Shown: in pieces, positions 18,072-26,380 of the stretch
How positions within the stretch are numbered: the stretch's first letter is position 1
Layout of the letters: each line of letters begins with the position of its first letter
DNA from: Nostoc sp. S13
Lineage (GTDB): Bacteria > Cyanobacteriota > Cyanobacteriia > Cyanobacteriales > Nostocaceae
Direction of reading: 5' to 3'
NCBI RefSeq assembly: GCF_029379315.1
Contig: NZ_JAQYWQ010000038.1
Location: forward strand, 1-51,631
Length of the DNA: 51,631 nt
Program-made: the position numbers and the translations under genes
Notes under the pieces: generated by a model
Told to the model about the DNA's origin: nothing
Databases searched by the model: none
The model's input: the letters and a program-made list of their open reading frames with translations, nothing else

Positions 18072-19223
18072 TTACCGACTCCCCAAAATTAAAGTTACAA
18101 AAGTTTCATTGTGAAATTGGGTCTGGCTAATTCGATCTATAGGAGCAATCTCTCCATAAGAATAAAATCCACAAGCAGGAAAATAGTTAGTTAGACAAAG
18201 TTTTGTATTCTGGTACTCTTCTTGCGCCCTCATACCAAGTATTTGCCGACGAGCTACACATGAAAAAAACAAAACAGCACTTGGTTCTGCACCTGGATAA
18301 TTATCTAACGCATTCATGAATGAAGCTTTGGAAGCTGCCAGAATATCTTCATAACTTGCTTCTGAAATTTGAATAATTGCTTGATGGGGAATATCTCCAA
18401 AAAAGGTTATGCTACCAGATTCTTGATTGTAAGCAATAGGTGCTCTTATATAAAAATTGTCTCCCTTCTGAGCAAACACTGCTAGTGGATATTCCATTGA
18501 AGGAGGAAGCAAACCTAGATAATGATGATAAAAATCTAAAGCTGGCTTACCATCTATTTCATAGACTATGTTCTTATCTACCTTAGTCACTTTGCTTATT
18601 TGACCGATGGGATGCCAACCACTTGCAACAGCGTGGGAAAACAATATTGTGCCGGAAAAAAGCAAAATTGGTACAGAATCACTTAATACTTCTGTTTTAA
18701 AAAATTGATATGTATTTTCATATCTTGACTGATCGGCTGCCAAACCACCGAATATCGGCACATGTTGCCCAAGAGCTAGCTTTAAGCCATTCAATATAGA
18801 CACACCACTAGTTGTGAGGCTCTCTGGATGAGTTAAACATAGCCTTGGAGCTGCGGTACTTTTTACTTTGGCTTGCTCCACAGCTTGTTTAGTTGCAGTT
18901 ATTGGATCGCTTGAAACTTTGCGTCCAACTCCTGCATGAATTTCAACTTCGTCTGAGCAAAACAACATCAAGGTGATTGAGTCCTGCTGAAACTCTAAGA
19001 TTGAAGAAATTTCTCCATCTGTTGTTCCACCAATCAACTCAATCTTCGGAAAAGCCTGATGAATTTGCTGCAAAATAAGAGAGTGTTCAAAATCAATTGC
19101 AGCAAATAGAATCCCAGCTTTTGGTATATCTCCTGCAAGAGAACTGGTACATTGCTGAAGAACTTCTTCAACTGCTGATAGAGAATCTGGATCGTTACTG
19201 TGACCTACTACTGCCTTGAACAT
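18072..19223 (-). CDS. FIST domain sensor protein
   Basis: A 383-residue protein with FIST_N (about 25-215: GILFAAIDFEHSLILQQIHQAFPKIELIGGTTDGEISS ... GLAADQSRYENTYQFF) followed by FIST_C (about 220-365: YEIDGKPALDFYHHYLG ... ASKASFMNALDNYPGAEPSAVLFFSCVARRQILG ... CGFYSYGEIAPI). FIST domains are sensory input modules thought to bind small ligands such as amino acids. No membrane segment is seen. It lies 46 bp after the REC-kinase and 6 bp before the coiled-coil kinase in one minus-strand operon. Confidence 0.92.
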   Translation of the reverse strand: MFKAVVGHSNDPDSLSAVEEVLQQCTSSLAGDIPKAGILFAAIDFEHSLILQQIHQAFPKIELIGGTTDGEISSILEFQQDSITLMLFCSDEVEIHAGVGRKVSSDPITATKQAVEQAKVKSTAAPRLCLTHPESLTTSGVSILNGLKLALGQHVPIFGGLAADQSRYENTYQFFKTEVLSDSVPILLFSGTILFSHAVASGWHPIGQISKVTKVDKNIVYEIDGKPALDFYHHYLGLLPPSMEYPLAVFAQKGDNFYIRAPIAYNQESGSITFFGDIPHQAIIQISEASYEDILAASKASFMNALDNYPGAEPSAVLFFSCVARRQILGMRAQEEYQNTKLCLTNYFPACGFYSYGEIAPIDRISQTQFHNETFVTLILGSR

Positions 19224-19269
19224 ACATTTTTTTATCTATTATGTTTATGAACGCAACTTACTATGATTA

Positions 19270-20589
19270 TTAAATGGGAAGCTTAATGATAAAGTCTGAA
19301 CCTTGTCCTAGTGCTGAATTTACCTCCAGAGTTCCTCCATGTTTTTCGACAACAATTTGATAGGCAATTGATAATCCTAATCCTGTGCCTTGACCCACAG
19401 CCTTGGTGGTGAATAAATAGTCAAAGATTTTTTGCTGGACATCAGCCGACATTCCCACGCCATTATCTTTAATCCGAATCAAGATATGATTTTGATCTTC
19501 AGTAAGAGTAGTTTGAATCAAAAGTTGATTGGGATTTGCTTCAATTTCAGTATAGGTGCGTCCTACATTAGACTCCTCTAAAGCATCAATAGCATTAGCT
19601 AACAAATTCATAAATACCTGATTTAGTTGTCCGATAAAACATTCTAATTCTGGCAAATTATCATAATCTCTAATTACTTGAATTTCGGGTCGAGACTGAG
19701 ATGCTTTTAAGCGGTGTTTAAGGATCATGATTGTGCTGTCAATGCCATCATGAATGTTGCAATAAACTTTGCGATCGCTATCTGATCGAGAAAAAGTTCT
19801 TAGACTGGTACTAATATTACGAATGCGCTGAACACCATCTTGCATTGAGGAAATTAAATTAGGTAGATCGGAAAGCACATACTTCAAATCTATCGCTACA
19901 ATTTTCTCTTGAATTTCTGGAACAGGATTAGGATAATGCTGCTGATAGAGATCAATGAGTTTAATCATCTCTTTGAAATATATTGAAGCATGTCCAAGAT
20001 TTCCATAAATGAAACCAACTGGATTATTAATTTCATGAGCAACTCCTGCTACTAATTGACCAAGGGCAGACATTTTTTCTGTCTGTACAAGCTGAAGTTG
20101 AGATTCTTGTAGGTCTTTTAATGCCCTTGACAACGCTGCTGTCCTTTCTGCAACTCGTTTTTCTAAAGTTTTTGTGAGATTTCGTAATTGAAGATGGGTT
20201 TTAATTCTAGCTAATAATTCTTCTTCATGAAAAGGTTTGGTGATGTAATCAACTGCACCTATACTTAGACCCTTTACCTTGCTATCCGTATCAGAATTTG
20301 CCGTCATAAAAATTACGGGAATATCACAAGTAGCTGAATTTTGCTTCAGCCTTTTACAGGTTTCAAACCCATCTATTCCTGGCATCATTACATCTAGCAA
20401 AATCAAATCAGGAAGTCTAGATTGAACCTGCGTAAGTGCCCGTTCTCCATCATTTTGTGTAGTAACTTCAAAGCCGACATTAGTTAATATCTCAAAGACA
20501 AATTCTAAATTTGTAGTAGTATCATCTACTACTAAAATTAAATTATCCTCTGGTACATAAAGCGTTTTTATATCTGGCTTGTAATTCAT
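19270..20589 (-). CDS. Response regulator-histidine kinase hybrid (REC-HK)
   Basis: A 439-residue protein with an N-terminal receiver (about 15-135: acidic pair D22/D23, phospho-acceptor D66 in LILLDVMMPG, K118 in ITKPF), a coiled coil (135-170), HisKA with H185 in LVAGVAHEINNP, and an ATPase domain (NAIDALEES, DNGVGMS, GQGTGLGLSIAYQ). REC before kinase is a common cyanobacterial arrangement for receiving phosphate from an upstream kinase. It is the first gene of the FIST operon and is closest in sequence to the 17022 kinase. Confidence 0.93.
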   Translation of the reverse strand: MNYKPDIKTLYVPEDNLILVVDDTTTNLEFVFEILTNVGFEVTTQNDGERALTQVQSRLPDLILLDVMMPGIDGFETCKRLKQNSATCDIPVIFMTANSDTDSKVKGLSIGAVDYITKPFHEEELLARIKTHLQLRNLTKTLEKRVAERTAALSRALKDLQESQLQLVQTEKMSALGQLVAGVAHEINNPVGFIYGNLGHASIYFKEMIKLIDLYQQHYPNPVPEIQEKIVAIDLKYVLSDLPNLISSMQDGVQRIRNISTSLRTFSRSDSDRKVYCNIHDGIDSTIMILKHRLKASQSRPEIQVIRDYDNLPELECFIGQLNQVFMNLLANAIDALEESNVGRTYTEIEANPNQLLIQTTLTEDQNHILIRIKDNGVGMSADVQQKIFDYLFTTKAVGQGTGLGLSIAYQIVVEKHGGTLEVNSALGQGSDFIIKLPI

Positions 20590-21132
20590 GTATTTAAATT
20601 AATCTTACTCCTTGTTACTTATTCACTATTGCCGATGCGATCGCAGCTAAGTCACCTCTATTTTATTGGCACACTGACTGATAAGTTTCTAGTCTGACAA
20701 TCCTATAGTTCCCAAAAACTCTGACAACAGCAACATTCTCACACCTAATCGACCACGGAGGCGATCGCTATCAGATGGAAATTAACCACCAATCTTCACT
20801 TTCATGAGAGTTTACTATCCTCTTTTAATAAGGCGATCGCTCTAAAATTAGTTATTATTACGCTTGTCTTTTTATAAAAGGAATGCTATCAAAGAACAAT
20901 ATTGTTGATACAATAGGTTAATTTTTTAAGTTCGTCAACAGCATTTATCATGAATAGACACAGAGTTAGCTATTTTTATTAAAAAAATATAATTCCATAT
21001 AATTACGGTTATTTTTTATGAAAAAATATTGCTGACTAGCTAGATACCTTTTGATACATTCATATACGTTTACATACTACTGATAGTGGTGTAAATATAA
21101 TTTACGCACACTTTAGAAAACCTTGTATTATT
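20590..21132. other. Intergenic region with HIP1 sites
   Basis: No gene seen. HIP1 octamers or near-octamers occur at about 20639, 20761 and 20833. The promoter of the REC-kinase operon should lie in its left part. The right half is strongly A+T-rich and may carry a plus-strand promoter. Confidence 0.5.
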
Positions 21133-21324
21133 GTGAATTTTTCAAAAAACCTTGTTAAAGACTCAGATGATTTTGTTAGCTATCTTATTGAACACTCTAA
21201 ACTCTTTGGATTAGTCAAATACATGCGTAAGCGTCACCGAGAGATTGACGCTTACAAAGAGCAAATTTGGGCTTTATCTTCTGAAATTGACACCAATAAG
21301 CATTGCTGTACCCCTACCGGGTAG
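21133..21324 (+). CDS. Small hypothetical protein
   Basis: A possible 63-residue helical, charged protein starting with GTG (SNFSKNLVKDSDDF... after initiation). No Shine-Dalgarno and no recognised family. The reading frame is not obviously random (FVSYLIEHSKLFGLVKYMRKRHREIDAYKEQIW is amphipathic). It could be a remnant. Confidence 0.25.
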   Translation: MNFSKNLVKDSDDFVSYLIEHSKLFGLVKYMRKRHREIDAYKEQIWALSSEIDTNKHCCTPTG

Positions 21325-21445
21325 TGTATTTACCTAAAAATTGCTGTAAGTTATTGCGATGCCTGCGGCGGTAAACAACGCAGTCAGTTTAATTTCTGTT
21401 ACTGTACAAGTAAAAGTAGAATCAGTGCCATTGGAAGGATGTCTC

Positions 21446-22033
21446 ATGAATGCTGTGACACCTAAGCGATTTACGATCGCTGAATACCATCGATTGATTG
21501 AACTCGGATTTCTGACAGAAGCCAATCATATTGAATTAATTCGAGGTGAACTGATTCAAATGACAGCAAAGCGAACACCTCATACTGTTTGTAGTTCTAT
21601 CCTGTGCCGTCAATTGGATCGGCTTTTAGGTGATTAAACAGTCATCCGTGGACAAGATCTCATCACCCTTCCTGATCAAAGTGAGCCTGAGCCGGATGTC
21701 GTGATTGCACGAGGAAGAGATGAAGACTATCTCGCTCATCATCCCTATCCTGAAGATATTTTGTTGGTTATTGAAATTTCGGATAAAACCCTAGATTACG
21801 ACCAAACAACTAAACTGTCATTGTATGCCGAAGCCGGAATTTCTGATTACTGGATTGTGAATTTGCCAGCTCGTCAACTTGAGCGTCATAGCCAGCCATA
21901 TCAAAATGCTCAAAATAAGTTTAACTATCTCAGCAAGCAGATTTCTCTATCTAACCAATCAGTGGCGATTCCTGGATTTGAAGATGCGTTATTGGACTTA
22001 AATAGATTGTTTCCAGATAGTCCAGGTGAATAA
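21446..22033 (+). pseudogene. Uma2 family (DUF820) endonuclease, broken by an in-frame TAA
   Basis: From ATG at 21446 (MNAVTPKRFTIAEYHRLIELGFL) the frame shows ELIRGELIQMTAKRTPHTVCSSILCRQLDRLLGD, then TAA at 21635-21637, then continues in the same frame with TVIRGQDLITLPDQSEPEPDVVIARG and the full Uma2 core (PEDILLVIEISDKTLDYDQTTKLSLYAEAGISDYWIVNL). Uma2 proteins have a PD-(D/E)XK fold: E-P-D and the later E-I-S are the expected acidic positions. Only one base change separates it from an intact gene of about 195 residues, so the lesion is recent. Function is unknown; many cyanobacteria carry dozens of such genes. Confidence 0.85.
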
Positions 22034-22247
22034 TTTTGTTGGTGCGATCGCTTGTCTACTAAAGTTAGTTAAGCTACTTATGCTTTTGCCATCGCTCAGA
22101 TAAGTATTGTTATACCTAAAAATACCTCCCTAATACTTGTTGCTGACTCAAAAAATTATTTGAATAGCACGGGTAAATTAAGTAATTAGACAAACTAAAC
22201 ACAAAATGATTTAATTAAAGGTATTGCCCAAACAAACAACTTTTAAT

Positions 22248-22730
22248 ATGAGAAAACTGTCTCTAATTCTCCCCTTAGCTATCCTAGCTTTTGGCAGTGT
22301 AGTTGTTAAAAGCCAAGAAATTTCCTCACCCAATACTTACACTCAATCTCTTACCCGTGAAGTTTTAGCGAGTGGTTATCCTACTCCAGATAAAAAGCAG
22401 ATTCTTGAGCTTGTACGCTATACCATCGCACCAAGAAAAAAACTACCTACTCATACTCATCCTGGAATGCAGATTGGACGAGTAGAGGCGGGAACTTTAA
22501 CTTTTACTGTTGTGAAAGGAGAAGCTAAAGTAACGAAAGCTAACGGCACAGAATTGATTCTTCAAAAAGGGAAAACTATACAGCTTACAGTTGGAGATTC
22601 TTTAGTTGAATCTGTCGGAATAGTTCATTATGCAGAAAACCAAACAAACAAACCGATTATTCTGTTGTCTGCTTCTCTATTTAATGCTAATCAACCAAAA
22701 GCTATTTTAATCAATCCTGAAAACAGATGA
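22248..22730 (+). CDS. Secreted cupin-domain protein
   Basis: From ATG at 22248 (an upstream TTG is less likely) the 160-residue protein begins with a signal peptide, RKLSLILPLAILAFGSVVVKS. The remainder is a single cupin: motif 1 PTHTHPGMQIGRVEAGTL and motif 2 GDSLVESVGIVHYAENQTN, with metal-binding histidines H in THTH and H in VHYAEN. It is probably periplasmic. The substrate is not evident from sequence or neighbours. The A+T-rich upstream region (22034-22247) holds its promoter and one HIP1 site. Confidence 0.85.
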   Translation: MRKLSLILPLAILAFGSVVVKSQEISSPNTYTQSLTREVLASGYPTPDKKQILELVRYTIAPRKKLPTHTHPGMQIGRVEAGTLTFTVVKGEAKVTKANGTELILQKGKTIQLTVGDSLVESVGIVHYAENQTNKPIILLSASLFNANQPKAILINPENR

Positions 22731-22986
22731 ATTTGATCAGAGATTTCGACTTATATCAAAGTTTACTAATTGGTATTTTAAATTACATCACACAGATGAC
22801 GATATGAGTCGCCATTATCAGCAAAGTACCATCGAGTTGCCATTTAATCGTGTTAACCCTCTCAAGTGAAATGTGGAAGAGGTTAACAACTTTGTAAAGT
22901 GTCATAGAAAACTGAAAATTTAAATAATATTCTAAAGAAGGTTTTTCAATCTACTTGTTCTTCTGGCTAAGTGTCTTCATTATTAA

Positions 22987-24315
22987 TTACAAACTAAATT
23001 CCGCTGCGCCATCCTCATCCACATCTGCATCCTTAGCAATACCAGTAGCTTTAAATTTAGAGCCATGAATTAATTCAGTAAACGCAATTTCTGAATTTTG
23101 GTAAAGAATATTCAGCACACTCATAAAATCTCGCACAATTTCCCCTGGTGTAAGTAATGCTTCTGCACCCAAGCGATTAATAATTTCTTGGACAAACTCC
23201 TTCAACTCACGATTTGTCAAAGTCTGTTCATACCCAAAATTGAGTGCATGAATCTCAGCTAAACGTTGCAAAAGCGTCAATATTTCCGCTTCACTCAACG
23301 GATTTAGCCGAATCACTGGCCCTAAGTATTCCTGAACATTAGCTTGTGCAACAAAACGACTTTCTTTTGTGCGTCTTTGCCAAGCTTGGTCTGCAAAAAG
23401 TCCCCGTTTGGGGTCTTCTAAAAACTTAGTTGTTCCACCAACGACAATACCAAGATGTTCTGCTTTGCACTGCATGGTGTCGTTAAACATTGCCAGGAGT
23501 CGATTATAATTCTTTTCCCGCGTGACTGTAGTAGATATTTGATATAAATGTACGGCTTCATCAACTAAAATTAACAGTCCTTTATAGCCAATTTCAGCTA
23601 CAAATTTCGCAAATAGTTTTATATAGTCATACCAACTATCATCATCAATAATGACCCGCACTCCTAAAGCTGCTTTCGCCTCAACTTTAGTAGTAAATTC
23701 TCCACGCAACCAGCGCATCGCGGCATTTTTTAAATTATCATCATCCAATCGGTAGCCACGCCAATAAGCGATAATCACACTACCAAAATCAAAACCGTGA
23801 ACTAAGTCTTCAATATACTGAACTACTTCCCTAATTTTCGATTCAACTTGGTCATCAAAACCATCGTCATTCGGACGCATTTCAGTTTCTTTAACCACTT
23901 CTTGTTGAATTTTATTAATCCATCCTTCTAAAATAGAGACTAAAGCACCACCATCAGGACGAGTTTTTGTCGCTAGGTGACTCATTAATTCTCGATAGGT
24001 AGCGACACCTTCATTGTTGCTTCCAGCCAATCGGCGTTCAGGAGATAAATCAGCATCAGCTACTACAAAACCTTGCTCCATAGCTCGGTTGCGAATTAGT
24101 TGCAGTAAAAAACTTTTCCCGGAACCGTAGTTACCAATTATGAAGCGAAATGCTGCTACACCTTCTGCAATGTCATCGAGATTTTGTAATAGGCTTTTGA
24201 GTTCTTTTTCTCGACCTACTGCTATATATTCAACTCCCACTCTTGGTACTACCCCTGCACCAAGGGAATTGATTAAAGCAGTGGAGATTTTTTTCGAGAT
24301 TTTGAGCTTTGCCAT
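22987..24315 (-). CDS. BrxD/DUF2791-type P-loop ATPase
   Basis: A 442-residue P-loop ATPase. The N-terminus IINSLGAGVVPRVGVEYIAVGREKEL (about 15-40 in form) and Walker A GNYGSGKS (61-68), then Walker B LLILVDEAVHL (Asp-Glu at 252-253) and GGTTKFLEDPKRGLFADQAWQRR, match the ATP-binding family that includes BrxD of BREX defence systems and the DUF2791 ATPases linked to TerB_C proteins. There is no transmembrane segment. Upstream on the same strand (405 bp gap) is a protein with a TerB_C-like tail, which fits the known neighbourhood. The usual SF2 helicase partner is not seen here. Confidence 0.88.
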   Translation of the reverse strand: MAKLKISKKISTALINSLGAGVVPRVGVEYIAVGREKELKSLLQNLDDIAEGVAAFRFIIGNYGSGKSFLLQLIRNRAMEQGFVVADADLSPERRLAGSNNEGVATYRELMSHLATKTRPDGGALVSILEGWINKIQQEVVKETEMRPNDDGFDDQVESKIREVVQYIEDLVHGFDFGSVIIAYWRGYRLDDDNLKNAAMRWLRGEFTTKVEAKAALGVRVIIDDDSWYDYIKLFAKFVAEIGYKGLLILVDEAVHLYQISTTVTREKNYNRLLAMFNDTMQCKAEHLGIVVGGTTKFLEDPKRGLFADQAWQRRTKESRFVAQANVQEYLGPVIRLNPLSEAEILTLLQRLAEIHALNFGYEQTLTNRELKEFVQEIINRLGAEALLTPGEIVRDFMSVLNILYQNSEIAFTELIHGSKFKATGIAKDADVDEDGAAEFSL

Positions 24316-24374
24316 GTATTACACTTCACTTTATTTTAAACGCATAAGCACACAGTAAAAATACCCCTAGCCTT

Positions 24375-24512
24375 GGCGAATAGAATTCGCAGCTATACAG
24401 ACAAAACCCACCTCCGTGGGTTTCAAATTCTTAGAGTCGGTGCCAGCGGACTTCCCTGCCAGATGCTGTTCGCGTTCGTTTGTGTAGCCGCGATTTCTAA
24501 TCGCCTGGTATA
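24375..24512. repeat. Palindromic dispersed repeat
   Basis: Left end ggcgaatagaattcgcagct and right end (tagccgcgatttctaatcgcc) are imperfectly complementary, flanking acccacctccgtgggtttca and a central insertion (gatgctgttcgcgttcg). Related to the element near 12235-12335. It lies between the DUF2791 gene and the coiled-coil gene and may be a small mobile or REP-like element. Confidence 0.55.
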
Positions 24513-24516
24513 TTTC

Positions 24517-24690
24517 CACTCATTGAGATGCTCGCGTAGGTAAGGTACATATGGGAGCATCTCAATGAGTGTAAAAAGCCTTGTAAAACCTTACCCCAAC
24601 CCTCTCCGTGGGTTCGGAGAGGGAGCAAGAATCTTGTTTCTCATCTGGTATATTTGCTTTCACTGAGATGCTCCCGGTACATATTCACGT
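24517..24690. repeat. 17-bp inverted repeat with extra direct copy
   Basis: cactcattgagatgctc (24517-24533) is exactly complementary to 24555-24571 with a 21-base loop. A related direct copy (ctggtatatttgctttcact then gagatgctcccggtacatat) lies near 24646-24690. A ccctctcc / ggagaggg hairpin separates them (about 24600-24623). Confidence 0.65.
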
Positions 24691-24720
24691 TACTACTAAT
24701 CTGATGACGGCAATAATAAT

Positions 24721-26058
24721 TTAATTTGACGCAGCATGTCTAGCCATAAGGTCTTCATAGATTGCGATTATTTTTTTCACATGCGTCATATGCTCCTGAT
24801 AAACTTCTGGACTTTCCGAATCGGAATTAATTATTAATTCACCAATAATATCATTTGCCCGTTCATTTATAGAATCGATTAATAGATTCGGCATGGTGAT
24901 GTTTGCTTCGGCAAGTTTTTTAATAGCAGCCTTGGGATTATTGTCTTCGACTATAGCTTTTAATACTTGTAACTCATATCCTGGTAAATTTTCTAGAAAA
25001 ATAGTCCATTCTTCGGGTATATTATCCGATGTATCAACTTCCGAAGTGTCTATGATTGCTGAAGATTCAATCATTTCAGAGAAAGGAAACAATTCAATAT
25101 CATCTTCTTGCGAATTATCAGATAAAGGTTGTGGATTAAATGTTTCTATTTGTTGGAGTAATTCCCATACTTGATTTTGCAATGAGTCTCGTTCTTCTTG
25201 CAATAATGAAACTTGCCCTTGCATCTGTTGCAACTCGGCTTTTTGTTCTGCTAGTTGGGTTTCTGAAGAATTCAGGATAGCTTGGATATTTTCTATTTCG
25301 GTTTTTTTCGCTATAAGTAGTTGATTTTTTTGGGTTGTCTCAACTTCTAGATCTTGAATTGCAATTCGCAGCTCGTATAGTCTTTCTTCTAATTGGGGTT
25401 TGAGTCTGCCTAAAAGGGTTAAATTACTTTCAACTTCTTCTTTCTCCTTTTGGAGTTCGGAAATTTGACTTTGTAACTGGGTGATTTCAGCACGAGATAC
25501 ATTACAATTGGACTCTAGACGGCGCTTCTCTGCTGTGAGAACAGAAAAAGCATTGTTCAATTCTGCTTGATTTTTCTGCAACTCATTAATTTCAGTTTTT
25601 AGGCTACTAATTTCGATTTCTAACTGCTTTTTTTGTCCGGCAAATGTTCTTAATTCTCGATGTAGACTATCTCTTTGGTTACGGCTTTCTGTTACTTGAT
25701 TTTGCACTTGTTGCGACTCAGTATATAATAAATTATGATGTTCTTCAATTTGATTGATTTCTCTGACAACACGGGCCTTCAATCCCTCCATATCTTTAAT
25801 TCGCTTGCGGAGAGAACCTAAAACAAACATTTCATAATTTCGGCGTCGCTTATCTACGAATAATGCTGTTGCATAGATAGTAACGGCAGTAATTACACCT
25901 GTGAGAAAGGCTTTATTAAAATCCCAGTTTGGTACAAGGCTAAGACCAAAACTCACACTAAAGGCAACTATGCCTAAGATTAATCGATTGCTGATCATTA
26001 CTGATTGCATATTGCTGGTTTTTAGCGTAGTTAAATTATCAGAATAAGTAGCTCTCAT
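24721..26058 (-). CDS. Membrane-anchored coiled-coil protein with TerB_C-like tail
   Basis: A 445-residue protein. Two membrane helices lie near 26-42 and 50-68 (LILGIVAFSVSFGLSLV and FLTGVITAVTIYATALFV), a long coiled coil about 80-305, an acidic linker (SQEDDIELFPFSEM), and a C-terminal domain (347-445) whose pattern LLIDSINERANDIIGELII resembles the end of TerB_C domains (LxxxINExAxDxxGExLI). The start may be M17 or M21 rather than M1. Gene order next to a DUF2791-type ATPase supports the TerB_C reading. The protein would hold this module at the membrane. Similarity is by eye only. Confidence 0.65.
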   Translation of the reverse strand: MRATYSDNLTTLKTSNMQSVMISNRLILGIVAFSVSFGLSLVPNWDFNKAFLTGVITAVTIYATALFVDKRRRNYEMFVLGSLRKRIKDMEGLKARVVREINQIEEHHNLLYTESQQVQNQVTESRNQRDSLHRELRTFAGQKKQLEIEISSLKTEINELQKNQAELNNAFSVLTAEKRRLESNCNVSRAEITQLQSQISELQKEKEEVESNLTLLGRLKPQLEERLYELRIAIQDLEVETTQKNQLLIAKKTEIENIQAILNSSETQLAEQKAELQQMQGQVSLLQEERDSLQNQVWELLQQIETFNPQPLSDNSQEDDIELFPFSEMIESSAIIDTSEVDTSDNIPEEWTIFLENLPGYELQVLKAIVEDNNPKAAIKKLAEANITMPNLLIDSINERANDIIGELIINSDSESPEVYQEHMTHVKKIIAIYEDLMARHAASN

Positions 26059-26084
26059 ACTAATTCGTAATTCGTAATTCGTAA

Positions 26085-26185
26085 TGACGCTCTCTACGTT
26101 CGCGCAGCGTGTCGAAGACAGACGCTAAAAGCGTAGTTTGCTTCTCTGTAAGAGTACGCGGACTCGCTAACGCTGCGCTAACGTA
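26085..26185. repeat. Dispersed repeat cluster between coiled-coil and ATPase genes
   Basis: Pieces such as ctctacgttcgcgcagcgt, gacgctaaaagcgta and cgctaacgctgcgctaacg, of the same family as 7631-7740 and 51590-51631. A minus-strand open frame (26060-26347) covers it but has no recognisable protein and no ribosome site. Confidence 0.5.
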
Positions 26186-26380
26186 ATTCGCAATTAGAAC
26201 ACACAGAGAACAATACTTACTAAAAGATGGCTGCAATCTGTTGTTCTGTTTTGTGAAAAAAGACGTTTTTCCCAAATTTGCTGTCATAGGAGTTCTGAAA
26301 TCTCTAGTTTGAGTTACTAGTGCATAATATTGTTCTGCAAATAACAAAGAAGTGGAATCATCAATGAATTAATTTTAGTG

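Noticed and set aside
26060..26347. Minus-strand frame of 95 codons between the coiled-coil and DUF815 genes
   Set aside because: Its C-terminal half is dispersed-repeat sequence (LRERRERHYELRITN), with no family resemblance and no ribosome site.
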